Source: Cupriavidus taiwanensis LMG 19424 (lineage in GTDB: Bacteria; Pseudomonadota; Gammaproteobacteria; Burkholderiales; Burkholderiaceae). From it: a stretch of DNA of 64,000 nucleotides. The stretch is from NCBI RefSeq assembly GCF_000069785.1, contig NC_010528.1, positions 1,922,001-1,986,000 on the forward strand, written 5' to 3'. This document shows positions 6,859 to 16,220 of this stretch, one piece after another (positions within the stretch are counted from its first letter, which is position 1; every line of letters begins with the position of its first letter). The translations under genes were made by a program, and so were the position numbers. The notes beneath the pieces were generated by a model. The model saw nothing but the letters and a program-made list of their open reading frames with translations, ran no database searches and was not told the origin of the DNA.

Positions 6859-7947
6859 TCAGGCGAGCTTGCCCAGTGACGCCAGCGGGTGTTCCTGCGG
6901 GCGCCACGGGCTGTCGAAGAACGACAGCGCCTTGTCGCGGCTGACCTCGTCGAGCCGCGCGTATTGCCAGCGCGGCTTGTGGTCCTTGTCCACGGCCAGC
7001 GCACGGATGCCTTCGACGCCGTCGCCCTTGCGGAACACGTAGTACATCATGTCCAGCTCCATGCGCAGCTCGTCTTCCAGGGACATGCCGCGCGCGCGGC
7101 GAATCTGCTCCAGCGTCACGCACAGCATCAGCGGCGAACGGCTGCGCAGCATGGCGGCGGTCTGCGCGGCCCAGTCGCCGGGCGCGTCGCTGACGGCGGC
7201 AAGGATGTCCTGCGCGGTGTTGCCGGCGAACAGCTGGTCGATCTGCGCCGACAGCGCCACCAGCGTACTCTGGGCCGGCACGCAGTCCGCGCGGTGCGGC
7301 GCGGTGAAGGTCTCGATATGCGCCAGCACCGCATCGCCGCTGGCAAACTGCTGCACGCGCAGCGAATCGACCAGTTCGGCCAGGCGGTTGCCTGGCAGGT
7401 AAGCGTCGGCCAGGCCGGCGTACAGGGCGTCGGCGGCGTGGATCACGGTACCGGTCAGGCCCAGGTATTCGCCGATGCGTCCGGGGGTACGCGCCAGGAA
7501 CCAGCCGCCGCCCACATCCGGGAACAGGCCGATATTGGTTTCGGGCATGGCCATCCTGGTGCGATCGGTGACCAGCCGCAGGCGCGCGCCCTGCGAGATG
7601 CCCATGCCGCCGCCCATCACCACGCCGTCCATCAATGCGATATAGGGCTTGGCGTAGCGGTGGATCAGGAAATTGAGCGCGTATTCCTCAACGAAAAACT
7701 GGTCGAGCAGCGGATCGCCCGCGTGCGCGGCCTGGTGGAAATAGCGGATATCGCCGCCTGCGCAGAACGCCTTGCCGCCGGCACCGGCGACCACCACGGC
7801 GGCCACCTCGGGCGCGGCGGCCCAGTCCTGCAGCGCCTGCGTGATGGCGCGGATCATCTCGAGCGACAGGGCGTTGAGCGCCTGCGGGCGATTCAGCGTC
7901 AGGTACCCGATGCCACCGCGGACCTCGGTCGTGACGAATTCAGTCAT
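6859..7947 (-). CDS. Enoyl-CoA hydratase/isomerase family, 3-hydroxyisobutyryl-CoA hydrolase-like
   Basis: Crotonase-fold enzyme of 362 residues, longer than ordinary enoyl-CoA hydratases (about 260) and matching the hydroxyisobutyryl-CoA hydrolase branch, which acts in valine breakdown. The oxyanion hole lies in FCAGGDIR and MDGVVMGGGMG. The motif MPETNIGLFPDVGGGWFLAR carries Glu136 and Asp144. The C-terminal extension ends PWRPQEHPLASLGKLA, also typical of this branch. GGAGGAG precedes the ATG at 7947. No other valine-degradation gene is adjacent, so the exact acyl-CoA substrate is an inference. Confidence 0.88.
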   Translation of the reverse strand: MTEFVTTEVRGGIGYLTLNRPQALNALSLEMIRAITQALQDWAAAPEVAAVVVAGAGGKAFCAGGDIRYFHQAAHAGDPLLDQFFVEEYALNFLIHRYAKPYIALMDGVVMGGGMGISQGARLRLVTDRTRMAMPETNIGLFPDVGGGWFLARTPGRIGEYLGLTGTVIHAADALYAGLADAYLPGNRLAELVDSLRVQQFASGDAVLAHIETFTAPHRADCVPAQSTLVALSAQIDQLFAGNTAQDILAAVSDAPGDWAAQTAAMLRSRSPLMLCVTLEQIRRARGMSLEDELRMELDMMYYVFRKGDGVEGIRALAVDKDHKPRWQYARLDEVSRDKALSFFDSPWRPQEHPLASLGKLA

Positions 7948-8049
7948 GTCGTACTCCTCCAATGCAACTGGCAATTTTACGCCAGTCGCCTTGGGCAGCG
8001 CACGCAGTGAGCCGCTTGCGGCGCATGCCGACGCATGCGCCCTGCTTTG

Positions 8050-9615
8050 TCAGGCCAGCCGGAACGTCGCGACCAGGGAGGTCAGCCGCTGCGCCTGCTC
8101 TTCCAGCGATGCCGCCGCTGCCGCGGCCTGCTCCACCAGCGCCGCGTTCTGCTGCGTCATGCTGTCCATCTGCGACACGGCTACGTTGACCTGCTCGATG
8201 CCATTGGACTGCTCGTCCGATGCCGAGCTGATATCGCCGATGATGGCGCTGACGCGTTGCACCGCATCGACGATGTCCTGCATCGCGCGCCCCGCCTCGT
8301 CGACCAGCCCCGAGCCTTCGCGCACATTGGCCACCGAGGCGCCGATCAGTGCGCGGATTTCCTTGGACGCGCTGGCGCAGCGCTGCGCCAGATCGCGCAC
8401 GTCGCCCGCCACCACGGCAAAGCCGCGGCCATGCTCGCCGGCGCGCGCGGCTTCCACCGCGGCATTCAGCGCCAGGATATTGGTCTGGAACGCGATCTTC
8501 TCGATGACGTCGATGATGTCGACGATCTTGCCCGAGCTGGCGTCGATCGACTGCATGGTATTGACCACGCGCAGCACGGCATCGCTGCCGCGCCCGGCCA
8601 GGGTGGCAGCGTCGCTGGCGAGCGCGCGCGCTTCGCGGGCACTGTCGGCATTCTGGCGCACGGTGCTGGTCAGTTCCTCCATGCTGGACGCGGTCTCCTC
8701 CAGCGACGCCGCCTGCTGCTCGGTGCGTTGCGACAGGTCGGCGTTGCCGCTGGCAATCTGCTTGCTGGCCGCGGCGATCGAGTCGGCACCGCCGCGCACA
8801 TCGCCTACCATGGCGACCAGGCTGGCCTGCATCCGCCCGAGCATGCCGAGCATGCGCGCGGTTTCGCTGCGCGCGGCTTCGTCGGCCAGCACTTCGCTGC
8901 CGGACGCGGCAATGCGCAGGTCACCGCCGGCAATCTTTTCGAAGCGCCCGATCGCCGTATCCAGCGGCTGCACGATGGAACGGCGCAGGCGCCATGCCAC
9001 CACCGTGCTGAACAGCAGCCCCGCTGCCAGCACGCACACGGACAACGTGAACAGATTGCGGTAGCGCTGCTGCGAGGCCTCATAGACCTGCTTCGCGCTG
9101 GCCACCTGCAGCTTGTTGAGCTCGGTGTTGACGGCGGTGAAGGCGATATCGAGCTGCGGAATGGTTTCCAGCACCGCCTTCATCACGGCGTCGCGATCGC
9201 CGGCATGCAGTGCGGCGATCATGGGCGCCACGCCCTGCCTGAACAATGCATCGCGCTTGGCGGTGACGTCTTCGACCACCCTGGCTTCATCAGCCGAACG
9301 CGGCAGCGCGAGATAGGCCTTCCAGGCCTTCTCCGAATCGCGCGCAAAGCCTTCCGCGGTCGCGGCGCGAGCCTTGGCGTCCGCGGGGTCGGCGGCGAAG
9401 GTGGCCTGGTCCAGCAGCACGCGCACCAGCAACTGGTTTGAACGTGCTTCGGCCAGGTTGACCGCGGCCGACAGCTGCTGCTCATAGATCTGGTGCGTCG
9501 CCTCGTTGCTGCGCGACATGCCAAGCCAGCCGACTGCGCCGACAATCAGCAACAACAAATTGGTGACGATAGTAAGAAACCACAATCTGGCGCCGATAGT
9601 CGTGTTCCTGAACAT
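8050..9615 (-). CDS. Methyl-accepting chemotaxis protein
   Basis: Transmembrane chemoreceptor of 521 residues. A first membrane segment (about 10-32) is followed by a periplasmic four-helix-bundle type sensor of about 160 residues. The second segment is near 190-210 (LFTLSVCVLAAGLLFSTVV), then HAMP and a long cytoplasmic coiled coil. The hairpin tip signature reads EKIAFQTNILALNAAVEAAR, followed by AGEHGRGFAVVAGDVRDLAQ. The protein ends soon after the coiled coil, with no CheR-tethering pentapeptide visible. The start at 9615 avoids an unsupported 22-residue extension. It stands alone, with no che genes nearby; the ligand is unknown. Confidence 0.93.
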   Translation of the reverse strand: MFRNTTIGARLWFLTIVTNLLLLIVGAVGWLGMSRSNEATHQIYEQQLSAAVNLAEARSNQLLVRVLLDQATFAADPADAKARAATAEGFARDSEKAWKAYLALPRSADEARVVEDVTAKRDALFRQGVAPMIAALHAGDRDAVMKAVLETIPQLDIAFTAVNTELNKLQVASAKQVYEASQQRYRNLFTLSVCVLAAGLLFSTVVAWRLRRSIVQPLDTAIGRFEKIAGGDLRIAASGSEVLADEAARSETARMLGMLGRMQASLVAMVGDVRGGADSIAAASKQIASGNADLSQRTEQQAASLEETASSMEELTSTVRQNADSAREARALASDAATLAGRGSDAVLRVVNTMQSIDASSGKIVDIIDVIEKIAFQTNILALNAAVEAARAGEHGRGFAVVAGDVRDLAQRCASASKEIRALIGASVANVREGSGLVDEAGRAMQDIVDAVQRVSAIIGDISSASDEQSNGIEQVNVAVSQMDSMTQQNAALVEQAAAAAASLEEQAQRLTSLVATFRLA

Positions 9616-9845
9616 GGATGAGGCTCCGGGGAATAAGGAAACTGGAATGAAGGCGGCGCGCCGCGCCGCTGCCCTGTCCAACTACGGCGCCGGCGCCGCA
9701 TCCTTTACCCGAATCGGTGGCCTTTCCACGCGCGACAGAATTGCGCCGCAGTACATCATTCCATCAAGTGGCGCATGCTGCGCGCCCGGCGCCGTTTGGA
9801 GGAAGCCCTCGTGGCAATTTCCCGGCGAACGGGCACACTGCCGGG

Positions 9846-10709
9846 ATGAACACCGCATCGCTCGACCCCGGACTCGTGCTGCTGGCCTTCGCGCCGGTCT
9901 TCGTGCTGACCATCGGCGCCGAAGCGTGGTACTGGGCGCGCCGCGACCCGGCCGTCTACAGCCTGCGCGACACGCTCTCCAACGCCGCGCTGGCGCTGAT
10001 GCACCAGGCCTCGGACGCGTTCTTTCTGTGGCTGATGATCCGAACGGTCTATGCGTGGTGCTACCAGCACGGCCTGCAGGCGATGCCACAGACGGCGTGG
10101 TCGTTCGCGCTGCTGCTGTTGCTGCAGGACTTCCTCTACTACTGGTTCCATCGCGCCAGCCATCGCGTGCGCTGGCTGTGGGCCTCGCACGTGACGCATC
10201 ATTCGTCGGAGGGCATGAATTTCTCGACCGCGTTCCGGCAAAGCCTGACGTACCCGCTGTCCGGCATGTGGCTGTTCTGGATTCCGCTGGCATATATCGG
10301 CTTCACGCCGGACTGGGTGATTCTTGCGGTGGGTCTGAACCTGGCCTTCCAGTTCTTCGTCCATACGCGGCTCGGCAAGCGCTGGCCGCTGGCCGAGCGG
10401 CTGCTGAACACGCCTTCGGTCCACCGCGTCCACCATGCCAAGAACCCGCAATACATCGACCGCAACTATGCCGGTGTGCTGACGGTCTGGGACCGCCTGT
10501 TCGGCACCTTCGTCGCCGAACGCGAGGCACCGGTCTACGGCATTACACGCCAGGTGCGCAGCCATGATCCGCTGACGCTGACCTTCCACGAATGGCGCGA
10601 CATGTTTGCCGATGCCTGGCGCGACCGCGACCCGCGCTACCTGTGGAAGCCGCCGGAATGGCGCAGCCCGCGCGCCGCCGCGCCGGCGACGCTGCCGGGC
10701 ATGCAATAA
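9846..10709 (+). CDS. Sterol desaturase / fatty acid hydroxylase superfamily membrane protein
   Basis: Integral membrane di-iron oxygenase family, 287 residues with several hydrophobic segments. The histidine clusters expected for the metal site are all present: HRASH (102-106), HVTHH (115-119), H173, and HRVHH (193-197). Members hydroxylate or desaturate lipids, carotenoids or alkyl chains. The substrate here is unknown; hopanoids or membrane lipids are possible in this group of bacteria. A second family member starts at the right edge of the window. A bidirectional terminator follows. Confidence 0.88.
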   Translation: MNTASLDPGLVLLAFAPVFVLTIGAEAWYWARRDPAVYSLRDTLSNAALALMHQASDAFFLWLMIRTVYAWCYQHGLQAMPQTAWSFALLLLLQDFLYYWFHRASHRVRWLWASHVTHHSSEGMNFSTAFRQSLTYPLSGMWLFWIPLAYIGFTPDWVILAVGLNLAFQFFVHTRLGKRWPLAERLLNTPSVHRVHHAKNPQYIDRNYAGVLTVWDRLFGTFVAEREAPVYGITRQVRSHDPLTLTFHEWRDMFADAWRDRDPRYLWKPPEWRSPRAAAPATLPGMQ

Positions 10710-10737
10710 AAAACCGCGCCGGGCAGGCGCGGTTTTT
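10706..10737. terminator. Bidirectional terminator between the hydroxylase gene and typA
   Basis: The stem AAACCGCGCC (10711-10720) pairs with GGCGCGGTTT (10726-10735) around GGGCA. T runs follow on both strands, which suits the two converging genes. Confidence 0.9.
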
Positions 10738-10763
10738 CGTGGGCAGCTGCAGCGGCTCGGCGC

Positions 10764-12584
10764 TTATGCGCCTTCGCGTGCGGCACGCTTGCGCTCGTGC
10801 TCCTTCAGGTGGCGCTTGCGCAGGCGGATGCTCTTGGGGGTGAGCTCGACCAGCTCGTCGTCGGCGATGAATTCCACCGCGTATTCCAGCGACATCTGGA
10901 TCGGCGGCACCAGGCGCACCGCTTCGTCGGTACCCGAGGCGCGCACGTTGGTCAGCTGCTTGCCCTTGATCGGGTTCACGACCAGGTCGTTGTCGCGGCT
11001 GTGGATGCCGATGATCATGCCTTCATACAGCGCATCGCCCGGCTTGACGAACATGCGGCCGCGGTCCTGCAGCTTCCACAGCGCGTAGGCCACCGCATCG
11101 CCGTCGTCCTGCGAGATCAGCACGCCATTGTGGCGCTCGCCCAGGCCGCCTTCGCGCACTGGCGCGTAGTCGTCGAAGATATGGCTGATCAGGCCGGTGC
11201 CGCGCGTCAGCGTCAGGAATTCGCCCTGGAAGCCGATCAGGCCGCGGGCCGGGATGCGGTATTCCAGGCGGGTGCGGCCCTTGCCGTCCGACGCCATGTC
11301 GAGCAGCTCGCCCTTGCGGCGGCCCAGCTCTTCCATGATGCCGCCCTGGTGGCTGTCTTCGACGTCCACGGTCAGCAGCTCATACGGCTCGCACTTGACG
11401 CCGTCGATTTCCTTGAACACCACGCGCGGACGCGACACGGCCAGCTCGTAGCCTTCGCGACGCATGTTTTCCAGCAGGATGGTCAGGTGCAGTTCGCCGC
11501 GGCCCGACACTTCGAAGATGGTGTCGTCGCCGGTATCGGCCACGCGCAGCGCCACGTTCGACTTCAGCTCGCGGTCCAGGCGCTCGCGCAGCTGGCGGCT
11601 GGTGACGAACTTGCCTTCACGGCCAGCCAGCGGCGAGGTGTTGACGCAGAAGTTCATGGTCAGCGTCGGCTCGTCCACCTTCAGCATCGGCAGCGCGTCC
11701 TGGGCTTCCGGCGCGCACACGGTGCAGCCGATGCCCAGTTCTTCGATGCCGTTGATCAGCACGATGTCGCCGGCTTCGGCTTCCTGCACGATTTCGCGCT
11801 CCAGGCCCTGGAACTTCAGCACCTGGTTGATGCGGCCCTTGATCGGGTTGCCTTCCGGGCCGAACTTGACCACCACGTCCTGCAGCGGGCGGGCGCGGCC
11901 ACGCGAGATGCGGCCCACGCCGATCTTGCCGACGTAGCTGGAGTAGTCCAGCGAGATGATCTGCAGCTGCAGCGGGCCGTCGCGGTCGTCGTCACGCACC
12001 GGCACCTTGTCCAGCACGGTCTCGAACAGCGGCTTCATGTCGCCATCGCGCACGTCTTCGGTCAGGCCGGCGTAGCCGTTCAGGCCCGAAGCGTAGATCA
12101 CCGGGAAGTCGAGCTGCTCGTCGGTCGCGCCCAGCTTGTCGAACAGGTCGAAGGTCTGGTTGATGACCCAGTCCGGGCGCGCGCCCGGGCGGTCGATCTT
12201 GTTGATCACCACGATCGGCTTCAGGCCCAGCGCCAGCGCCTTGCGCGTGACGAAGCGGGTCTGCGGCATCGGACCCTCGACCGCGTCGACCAGCAGCAGC
12301 ACGCCGTCGACCATCGACAGCACGCGCTCCACTTCCCCGCCGAAGTCGGCGTGGCCCGGGGTGTCGACGATATTGATATGGGTGCCGTTGTACTCGACGG
12401 CACAGTTCTTCGCGAGAATCGTGATCCCGCGTTCCTTTTCCAGGTCGTTCGAGTCCATCACCCGCTCGGCGACTTGCTGGTTGTCGCGGAAGGTGCCTGC
12501 CTGGCGCAGGAGCTGGTCGACCAGGGTGGTCTTGCCATGATCGACGTGGGCGATGATGGCGATATTTCGGATGGCGCGGGTCAT
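10764..12584 (-). CDS. typA: Ribosome-associated GTPase TypA/BipA
   Basis: Translational GTPase of 606 residues, related to EF-G and LepA, which binds ribosomes and supports assembly and stress adaptation. The P-loop is AHVDHGKTT, switch II includes [15 protein letters not shown], and the guanine-specificity motif is [10 protein letters not shown] beta-barrel domain and the two alpha/beta domains typical of BipA follow, with [16 protein letters not shown] in domain V. It ends in a basic tail. Length matches the family. It is transcribed away from the marR-type gene. Confidence 0.97.
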   Translation of the reverse strand: MTRAIRNIAIIAHVDHGKTTLVDQLLRQAGTFRDNQQVAERVMDSNDLEKERGITILAKNCAVEYNGTHINIVDTPGHADFGGEVERVLSMVDGVLLLVDAVEGPMPQTRFVTRKALALGLKPIVVINKIDRPGARPDWVINQTFDLFDKLGATDEQLDFPVIYASGLNGYAGLTEDVRDGDMKPLFETVLDKVPVRDDDRDGPLQLQIISLDYSSYVGKIGVGRISRGRARPLQDVVVKFGPEGNPIKGRINQVLKFQGLEREIVQEAEAGDIVLINGIEELGIGCTVCAPEAQDALPMLKVDEPTLTMNFCVNTSPLAGREGKFVTSRQLRERLDRELKSNVALRVADTGDDTIFEVSGRGELHLTILLENMRREGYELAVSRPRVVFKEIDGVKCEPYELLTVDVEDSHQGGIMEELGRRKGELLDMASDGKGRTRLEYRIPARGLIGFQGEFLTLTRGTGLISHIFDDYAPVREGGLGERHNGVLISQDDGDAVAYALWKLQDRGRMFVKPGDALYEGMIIGIHSRDNDLVVNPIKGKQLTNVRASGTDEAVRLVPPIQMSLEYAVEFIADDELVELTPKSIRLRKRHLKEHERKRAAREGA

Positions 12585-12708
12585 TGCTGCGTCTCGCTAA
12601 GAACGGGGCCCTCGCAAGGAGGGCCGGAGAATCTGAGGTAACCCAACATTCTAGCATGTTGCGGCGCAAGAAGCGTTGACCGGAACCGCCCCTGACATAG
12701 GGAAATAT

Positions 12709-12795
12709 TTGCGGATTTCGCAATGACGAATTTCCTTTCTTGCGGATCGTTAAACGTGAACATATATTTGCCTCAGCAAAGATTGCAAAGGCAAA
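12709..12795 (+). promoter_or_regulatory. Inverted and direct repeats before the marR-type gene (candidate operators)
   Basis: TTGCGGATTTCGCAA at 12709-12723 is a perfect inverted repeat, and TTGCGGAT recurs at 12740-12747. A 7-bp inverted repeat, TTTGCCT (12767-12773) and AGGCAAA (12789-12795), ends just before the start codon. MarR/EmrR proteins bind such palindromes in their own promoters, so these are candidate autoregulatory sites. I cannot tell which one is real. Confidence 0.45.
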
Positions 12796-12796
12796 G

Positions 12797-13279
12797 ATGT
12801 CACAAGACCCCTCTTCCGCTCTGCCCGCCGCCCCGGCTACTGCGTTCGATCCCGCCAAGTACCAGATGTGCGACAGCGTCGGCTACCTGATGCAGCGGGC
12901 CAAGAACATGCTGGCCCACGGCGTCGAGCAGGAGGTCGGCAGCCTCGACATCACCCAGGCCCAGGCCAGCTGCCTGATGATGCTGGCCACCGGCCGTGCC
13001 TCGACCGTCACCGACCTGGGCCGCGAACTGAACACCGACATGGGCTCGGTCACGCGGCTGCTCAGCCGCATGGAAAAACGCGGCCTGATCGAGCGCCGCC
13101 GCCGCGACGCCGACCGCCGCGTGGTCGACCTGTCGGTGACGCCGCAGGGTCAGGAACTGGTGCAGCAACTACCGGCAATCTTCTGCAAGGTGCTGGCGCA
13201 CCACTTTCGAGGTTTTTCCGAGGACGAGATCCAGTTGCTGCGCAGCATGCTGCGGCGGGTCATCGACAACAGCGGATAG
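12797..13279 (+). CDS. MarR-family repressor of the efflux operon
   Basis: A 160-residue winged-helix regulator. The DNA-binding core is [20 protein letters not shown] followed by [15 protein letters not shown] and the wing [15 protein letters not shown], the standard MarR pattern. MarR proteins bind as dimers and release DNA when they bind phenolic or other small ligands. The next genes encode a NodT/EmrA/EmrB-type pump, the arrangement seen with EmrR, so it probably represses that pump and itself. The start at 12797 is supported by AAAGG five bases upstream; the in-frame ATG at 12740 lacks one. Confidence 0.92.
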   Translation: MSQDPSSALPAAPATAFDPAKYQMCDSVGYLMQRAKNMLAHGVEQEVGSLDITQAQASCLMMLATGRASTVTDLGRELNTDMGSVTRLLSRMEKRGLIERRRRDADRRVVDLSVTPQGQELVQQLPAIFCKVLAHHFRGFSEDEIQLLRSMLRRVIDNSG

Positions 13280-13387
13280 CAGGCTGCGCGCCGGACTTCC
13301 GGCACGCCAGATCGTCCGCTTCGGCCAGCCCGGCCGGACCCCGTCAGCAGCCTGTAGAAACGTATGGCTCCGCCACGGAGCAACACC

Positions 13388-14932
13388 ATGAAACCAGTTC
13401 TTTCCTTCCGATTTACCCAGCCTGCCAGCTCCCGCAAGCTGGCGCGCCGTGCCGGCACGCTGGCGCTGACCGCGATCGCGGCCGCGGCGCTGGCCGGCTG
13501 TGCGGCGCTTGGCGATTCGCACAGCACCCAGACCATGGCCGATCCGGCCGCGATGGCAACTTCGCAAACCCTGCCCGGCGAACACGGCCAGTGGCCCTCG
13601 CAGGACTGGGTCGACCAGTTCAAGGACCCGCAGCTAAGCGCGCTGGTCGACGAAGCGGTCAAGGACAATCCCAGCCTGCAGGCGGCCTTCGCCCGCGTGG
13701 AAGCGTCGCGCGCCATGGCCGAGGCCACGCGCAGCGCGCTCTATCCGCATGTGGAGTTCGAAGGCAGCCTGATCCGGCAGCGCTTGTCCGAAACCGACCT
13801 GTTCGAAGGCACGCCGCTGGCGGGCTCGTGGCAGAACCAGTCGCGCCTGCAGGTGGGCCTGTCCTATGACTTCGACTTCTGGGGCAAGAACCGCGACGCG
13901 CTCGAGGCCGCGCTGTCCGACGATCGTGCCGCCGAAGCCGAAAGCCAGGCCTCGCGCCTGATCCTGGCGACGTCGATCGCGCGCAACTACGCGCGCCTGG
14001 CGGCGCTCTATGCCCAGCGCGACGTGGCCGAGCGCGCCATTGCCCAGCGCCGCGACCTGACCGAGCTGTCGCGCCAGCGCCTGGCGGCCGGCCTGGACAC
14101 CCAGGTGGAAACCACGCAGGCGCGCGGCACCGTGGCGGCGTCGCAGACCGACCTGCAGCGCGTGGACGAGGAAATCGCGCTGGCCCGCAACCAGCTGGCG
14201 GCGCTGCTGGGCAAGGGCCCGGACCGCGGCCTGCAGATCGAGCGCCCGGTGCTGCTGGCGCAGGCCACGCCGACGCTGCCCGACAACCTGACCATCGGCC
14301 TGCTGGGCCGCCGCCCGGACCTGGTCGCGGCGCGCTGGCGTGTCGAGGCTGCGTCGAAGGACATCAACGTCGCCAGGAAGGAGTTCCTGCCCGACGTCAG
14401 CCTGAGCGCGTTCGCCGGCCTCGCCGCGCTGGACCCGTCCAGGCTGCTGATGGGCATCAGCCGCACTTTCGGCATCGGCCCGACCCTGCGTCTGCCGATC
14501 TTCGAAGGCGGCAGGCTGCGCGCCAACCTGAAGGGCAAGTACGCCGGCTACGACATTGCCGTGGCCAACTACAACCAGGCGCTGGTCGATGCCCTGCGCG
14601 AGACCGCCGACACCATGACCAGCATCCGCAGCGTCGACAAGCAGATCCAGACCCAGCGCGAGGCGCTGGACCTGGCCGAGCATGCCTACGCGCTAGCCAC
14701 CACGCGCTACAAGGCCGGCCTGGGCACGCAGCTGACCGTGCTCAACGCCGAAAGCAACGTGCTGCAGCAGCGCCGCCTGGCGACCGACCTGCAGGCGCGC
14801 CGGCTGGATCTGCAGATGGGCCTGATGAAGGCGCTCGGCGGCGGCTACCAGGAGCCTGCCGAAGGCCACGAGAGCGTCGCCCACGGCCAGGCGCAGCAAC
14901 CGGACAACACCAAGGCGGGCGCCCGCGGCTGA
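13388..14932 (+). CDS. Outer-membrane efflux channel lipoprotein, NodT/OprM family
   Basis: Trimeric outer-membrane channel of 514 residues belonging to the TolC-like RND/MFS outer-membrane lipoproteins. The signal ends in a lipobox (AALAGC), with further conserved positions WVDQFKDPQLSALVDEA and the duplicated OEP helical repeats. LSYDFDFWGKNRD and LPIFEGGRLRANL are recognisable NodT-family positions. It would connect the EmrAB-like pump to the outside. The ATG at 13388 gives a normal lipoprotein signal; a start at 13364 only adds eight residues. The gene follows the MarR gene by 108 bp. Confidence 0.93.
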   Translation: MKPVLSFRFTQPASSRKLARRAGTLALTAIAAAALAGCAALGDSHSTQTMADPAAMATSQTLPGEHGQWPSQDWVDQFKDPQLSALVDEAVKDNPSLQAAFARVEASRAMAEATRSALYPHVEFEGSLIRQRLSETDLFEGTPLAGSWQNQSRLQVGLSYDFDFWGKNRDALEAALSDDRAAEAESQASRLILATSIARNYARLAALYAQRDVAERAIAQRRDLTELSRQRLAAGLDTQVETTQARGTVAASQTDLQRVDEEIALARNQLAALLGKGPDRGLQIERPVLLAQATPTLPDNLTIGLLGRRPDLVAARWRVEAASKDINVARKEFLPDVSLSAFAGLAALDPSRLLMGISRTFGIGPTLRLPIFEGGRLRANLKGKYAGYDIAVANYNQALVDALRETADTMTSIRSVDKQIQTQREALDLAEHAYALATTRYKAGLGTQLTVLNAESNVLQQRRLATDLQARRLDLQMGLMKALGGGYQEPAEGHESVAHGQAQQPDNTKAGARG

Positions 14933-14976
14933 TCCGCGCACCCGGTGATCGCAGACGAGAGTATCCAGAAGACATC

Positions 14977-16218
14977 ATGAGCAACAACCAGCAAGCGGCC
15001 GGCACCAACACCCCCCAGCAAGCCACGGCCACCCCTCCCAACGGCAAGCGCAAGCGCATGCTGCTGTCGCTGACCGCGGCGATCGTCGTTGCCGGCATCG
15101 GCTACGGCGTGTACTGGGGCCTCTATGCCCGCCATTTCGAAAGCACCGACGATGCCTACGTCGCCGGCAATGTGGTCCAGGTCACGCCGCTGGTGGCCGG
15201 CACGGTGGTGTCGATCGCAGCCGACGACACGCAACTGGTCACTGCCGGCCAGCCGCTGATCCAGCTCGACCGCGCCGACACGCAGGTGGCGCTCGAACAG
15301 GCCGAGGCCCAGCTGGCCCAGGCCGTGCGCGAAGTGCGCACGCTGTACGTCAACAACGGCTCGCTCGCCGCCAACGTGGCGCTGCGCGAAGCCGACGTGG
15401 CCAAGGCGCGCGACGACCTGCGCCGGCGCCAGGCCATCGCCGGCTCGGGCGCGGTGTCCAATGAAGAAATCTCGCACGCGCAAGCCGCGCTCAAGGGCGC
15501 CGAGTCGGCGCTGCTGGCGGCGCGCGAACAGCTGGCATCGAACAAGGTGCTGACCGACCAGACCACGGTCGAGCACCACCCCAACGTGCAGCGCGCCGCC
15601 GCCAACCTGCGCTCGGCCTACCTGTCGTTCGCGCGCTCGTCCCTGCCCGCGCCGGTGACCGGCTACGTCGCCAAGCGCTCGGTGCAGGTGGGCCAGCGCG
15701 TGGCCGCCGGCGCGCCGCTGATGGCGGTGGTGCCGCTGGACCAGGTCTGGGTCGACGCCAACTTCAAGGAAGTGCAGATCACGCATATGCGCATCGGCCA
15801 GCCCGTGACGCTGGAAGCCGACGTCTACGGCTCCCGGGTCGAATACCACGGCAAGGTTGCCGGCTTCTCGGCCGGCACCGGCTCGGCGTTTTCGCTGCTG
15901 CCGGCGCAGAACGCCACCGGCAACTGGATCAAGGTGGTGCAGCGCCTGCCGGTGCGCATCGCGCTGGACCCGCAGCAACTGAAGGACCATCCGCTGCGCG
16001 TGGGCCTGTCGATGACGGTCAAGGTCGACGTGCGCCGCGAGGAAGGCGCCGCCATGGCGGCCGCCGCGCCGGCCAAGCCGATGCAGACGGACGTCTATGA
16101 CAAGGTGGCCAAGGATGCCGACCAGCTGATCGCGCGCATCATTGCCGCCAACAACGGCGGCCGCGGTGCCGGACTGGCCTCGGCCAGCGCCGCCAACGCC
16201 AAGCCCGCCAATACCTGA
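14977..16218 (+). CDS. Membrane fusion protein, EmrA/HlyD family
   Basis: Periplasmic adaptor of 413 residues. One N-terminal membrane anchor (about 28-48) follows a short cytoplasmic segment. The first biotinyl-lipoyl-like half is STDDAYVAGNVVQVTPLVAG, followed by a long Ala/Gln/Glu-rich helical hairpin (about 105-200) and the second lipoyl half with beta-barrel (TGYVAKRSVQVGQRVAAG). This matches EmrA, which links the EmrB transporter to an outer-membrane channel. The C-terminal 60 residues are Ala-rich and variable. It stops 2 bp before the pump gene, so the two are translationally linked. Confidence 0.94.
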   Translation: MSNNQQAAGTNTPQQATATPPNGKRKRMLLSLTAAIVVAGIGYGVYWGLYARHFESTDDAYVAGNVVQVTPLVAGTVVSIAADDTQLVTAGQPLIQLDRADTQVALEQAEAQLAQAVREVRTLYVNNGSLAANVALREADVAKARDDLRRRQAIAGSGAVSNEEISHAQAALKGAESALLAAREQLASNKVLTDQTTVEHHPNVQRAAANLRSAYLSFARSSLPAPVTGYVAKRSVQVGQRVAAGAPLMAVVPLDQVWVDANFKEVQITHMRIGQPVTLEADVYGSRVEYHGKVAGFSAGTGSAFSLLPAQNATGNWIKVVQRLPVRIALDPQQLKDHPLRVGLSMTVKVDVRREEGAAMAAAAPAKPMQTDVYDKVAKDADQLIARIIAANNGGRGAGLASASAANAKPANT

Positions 16219-16220
16219 TC

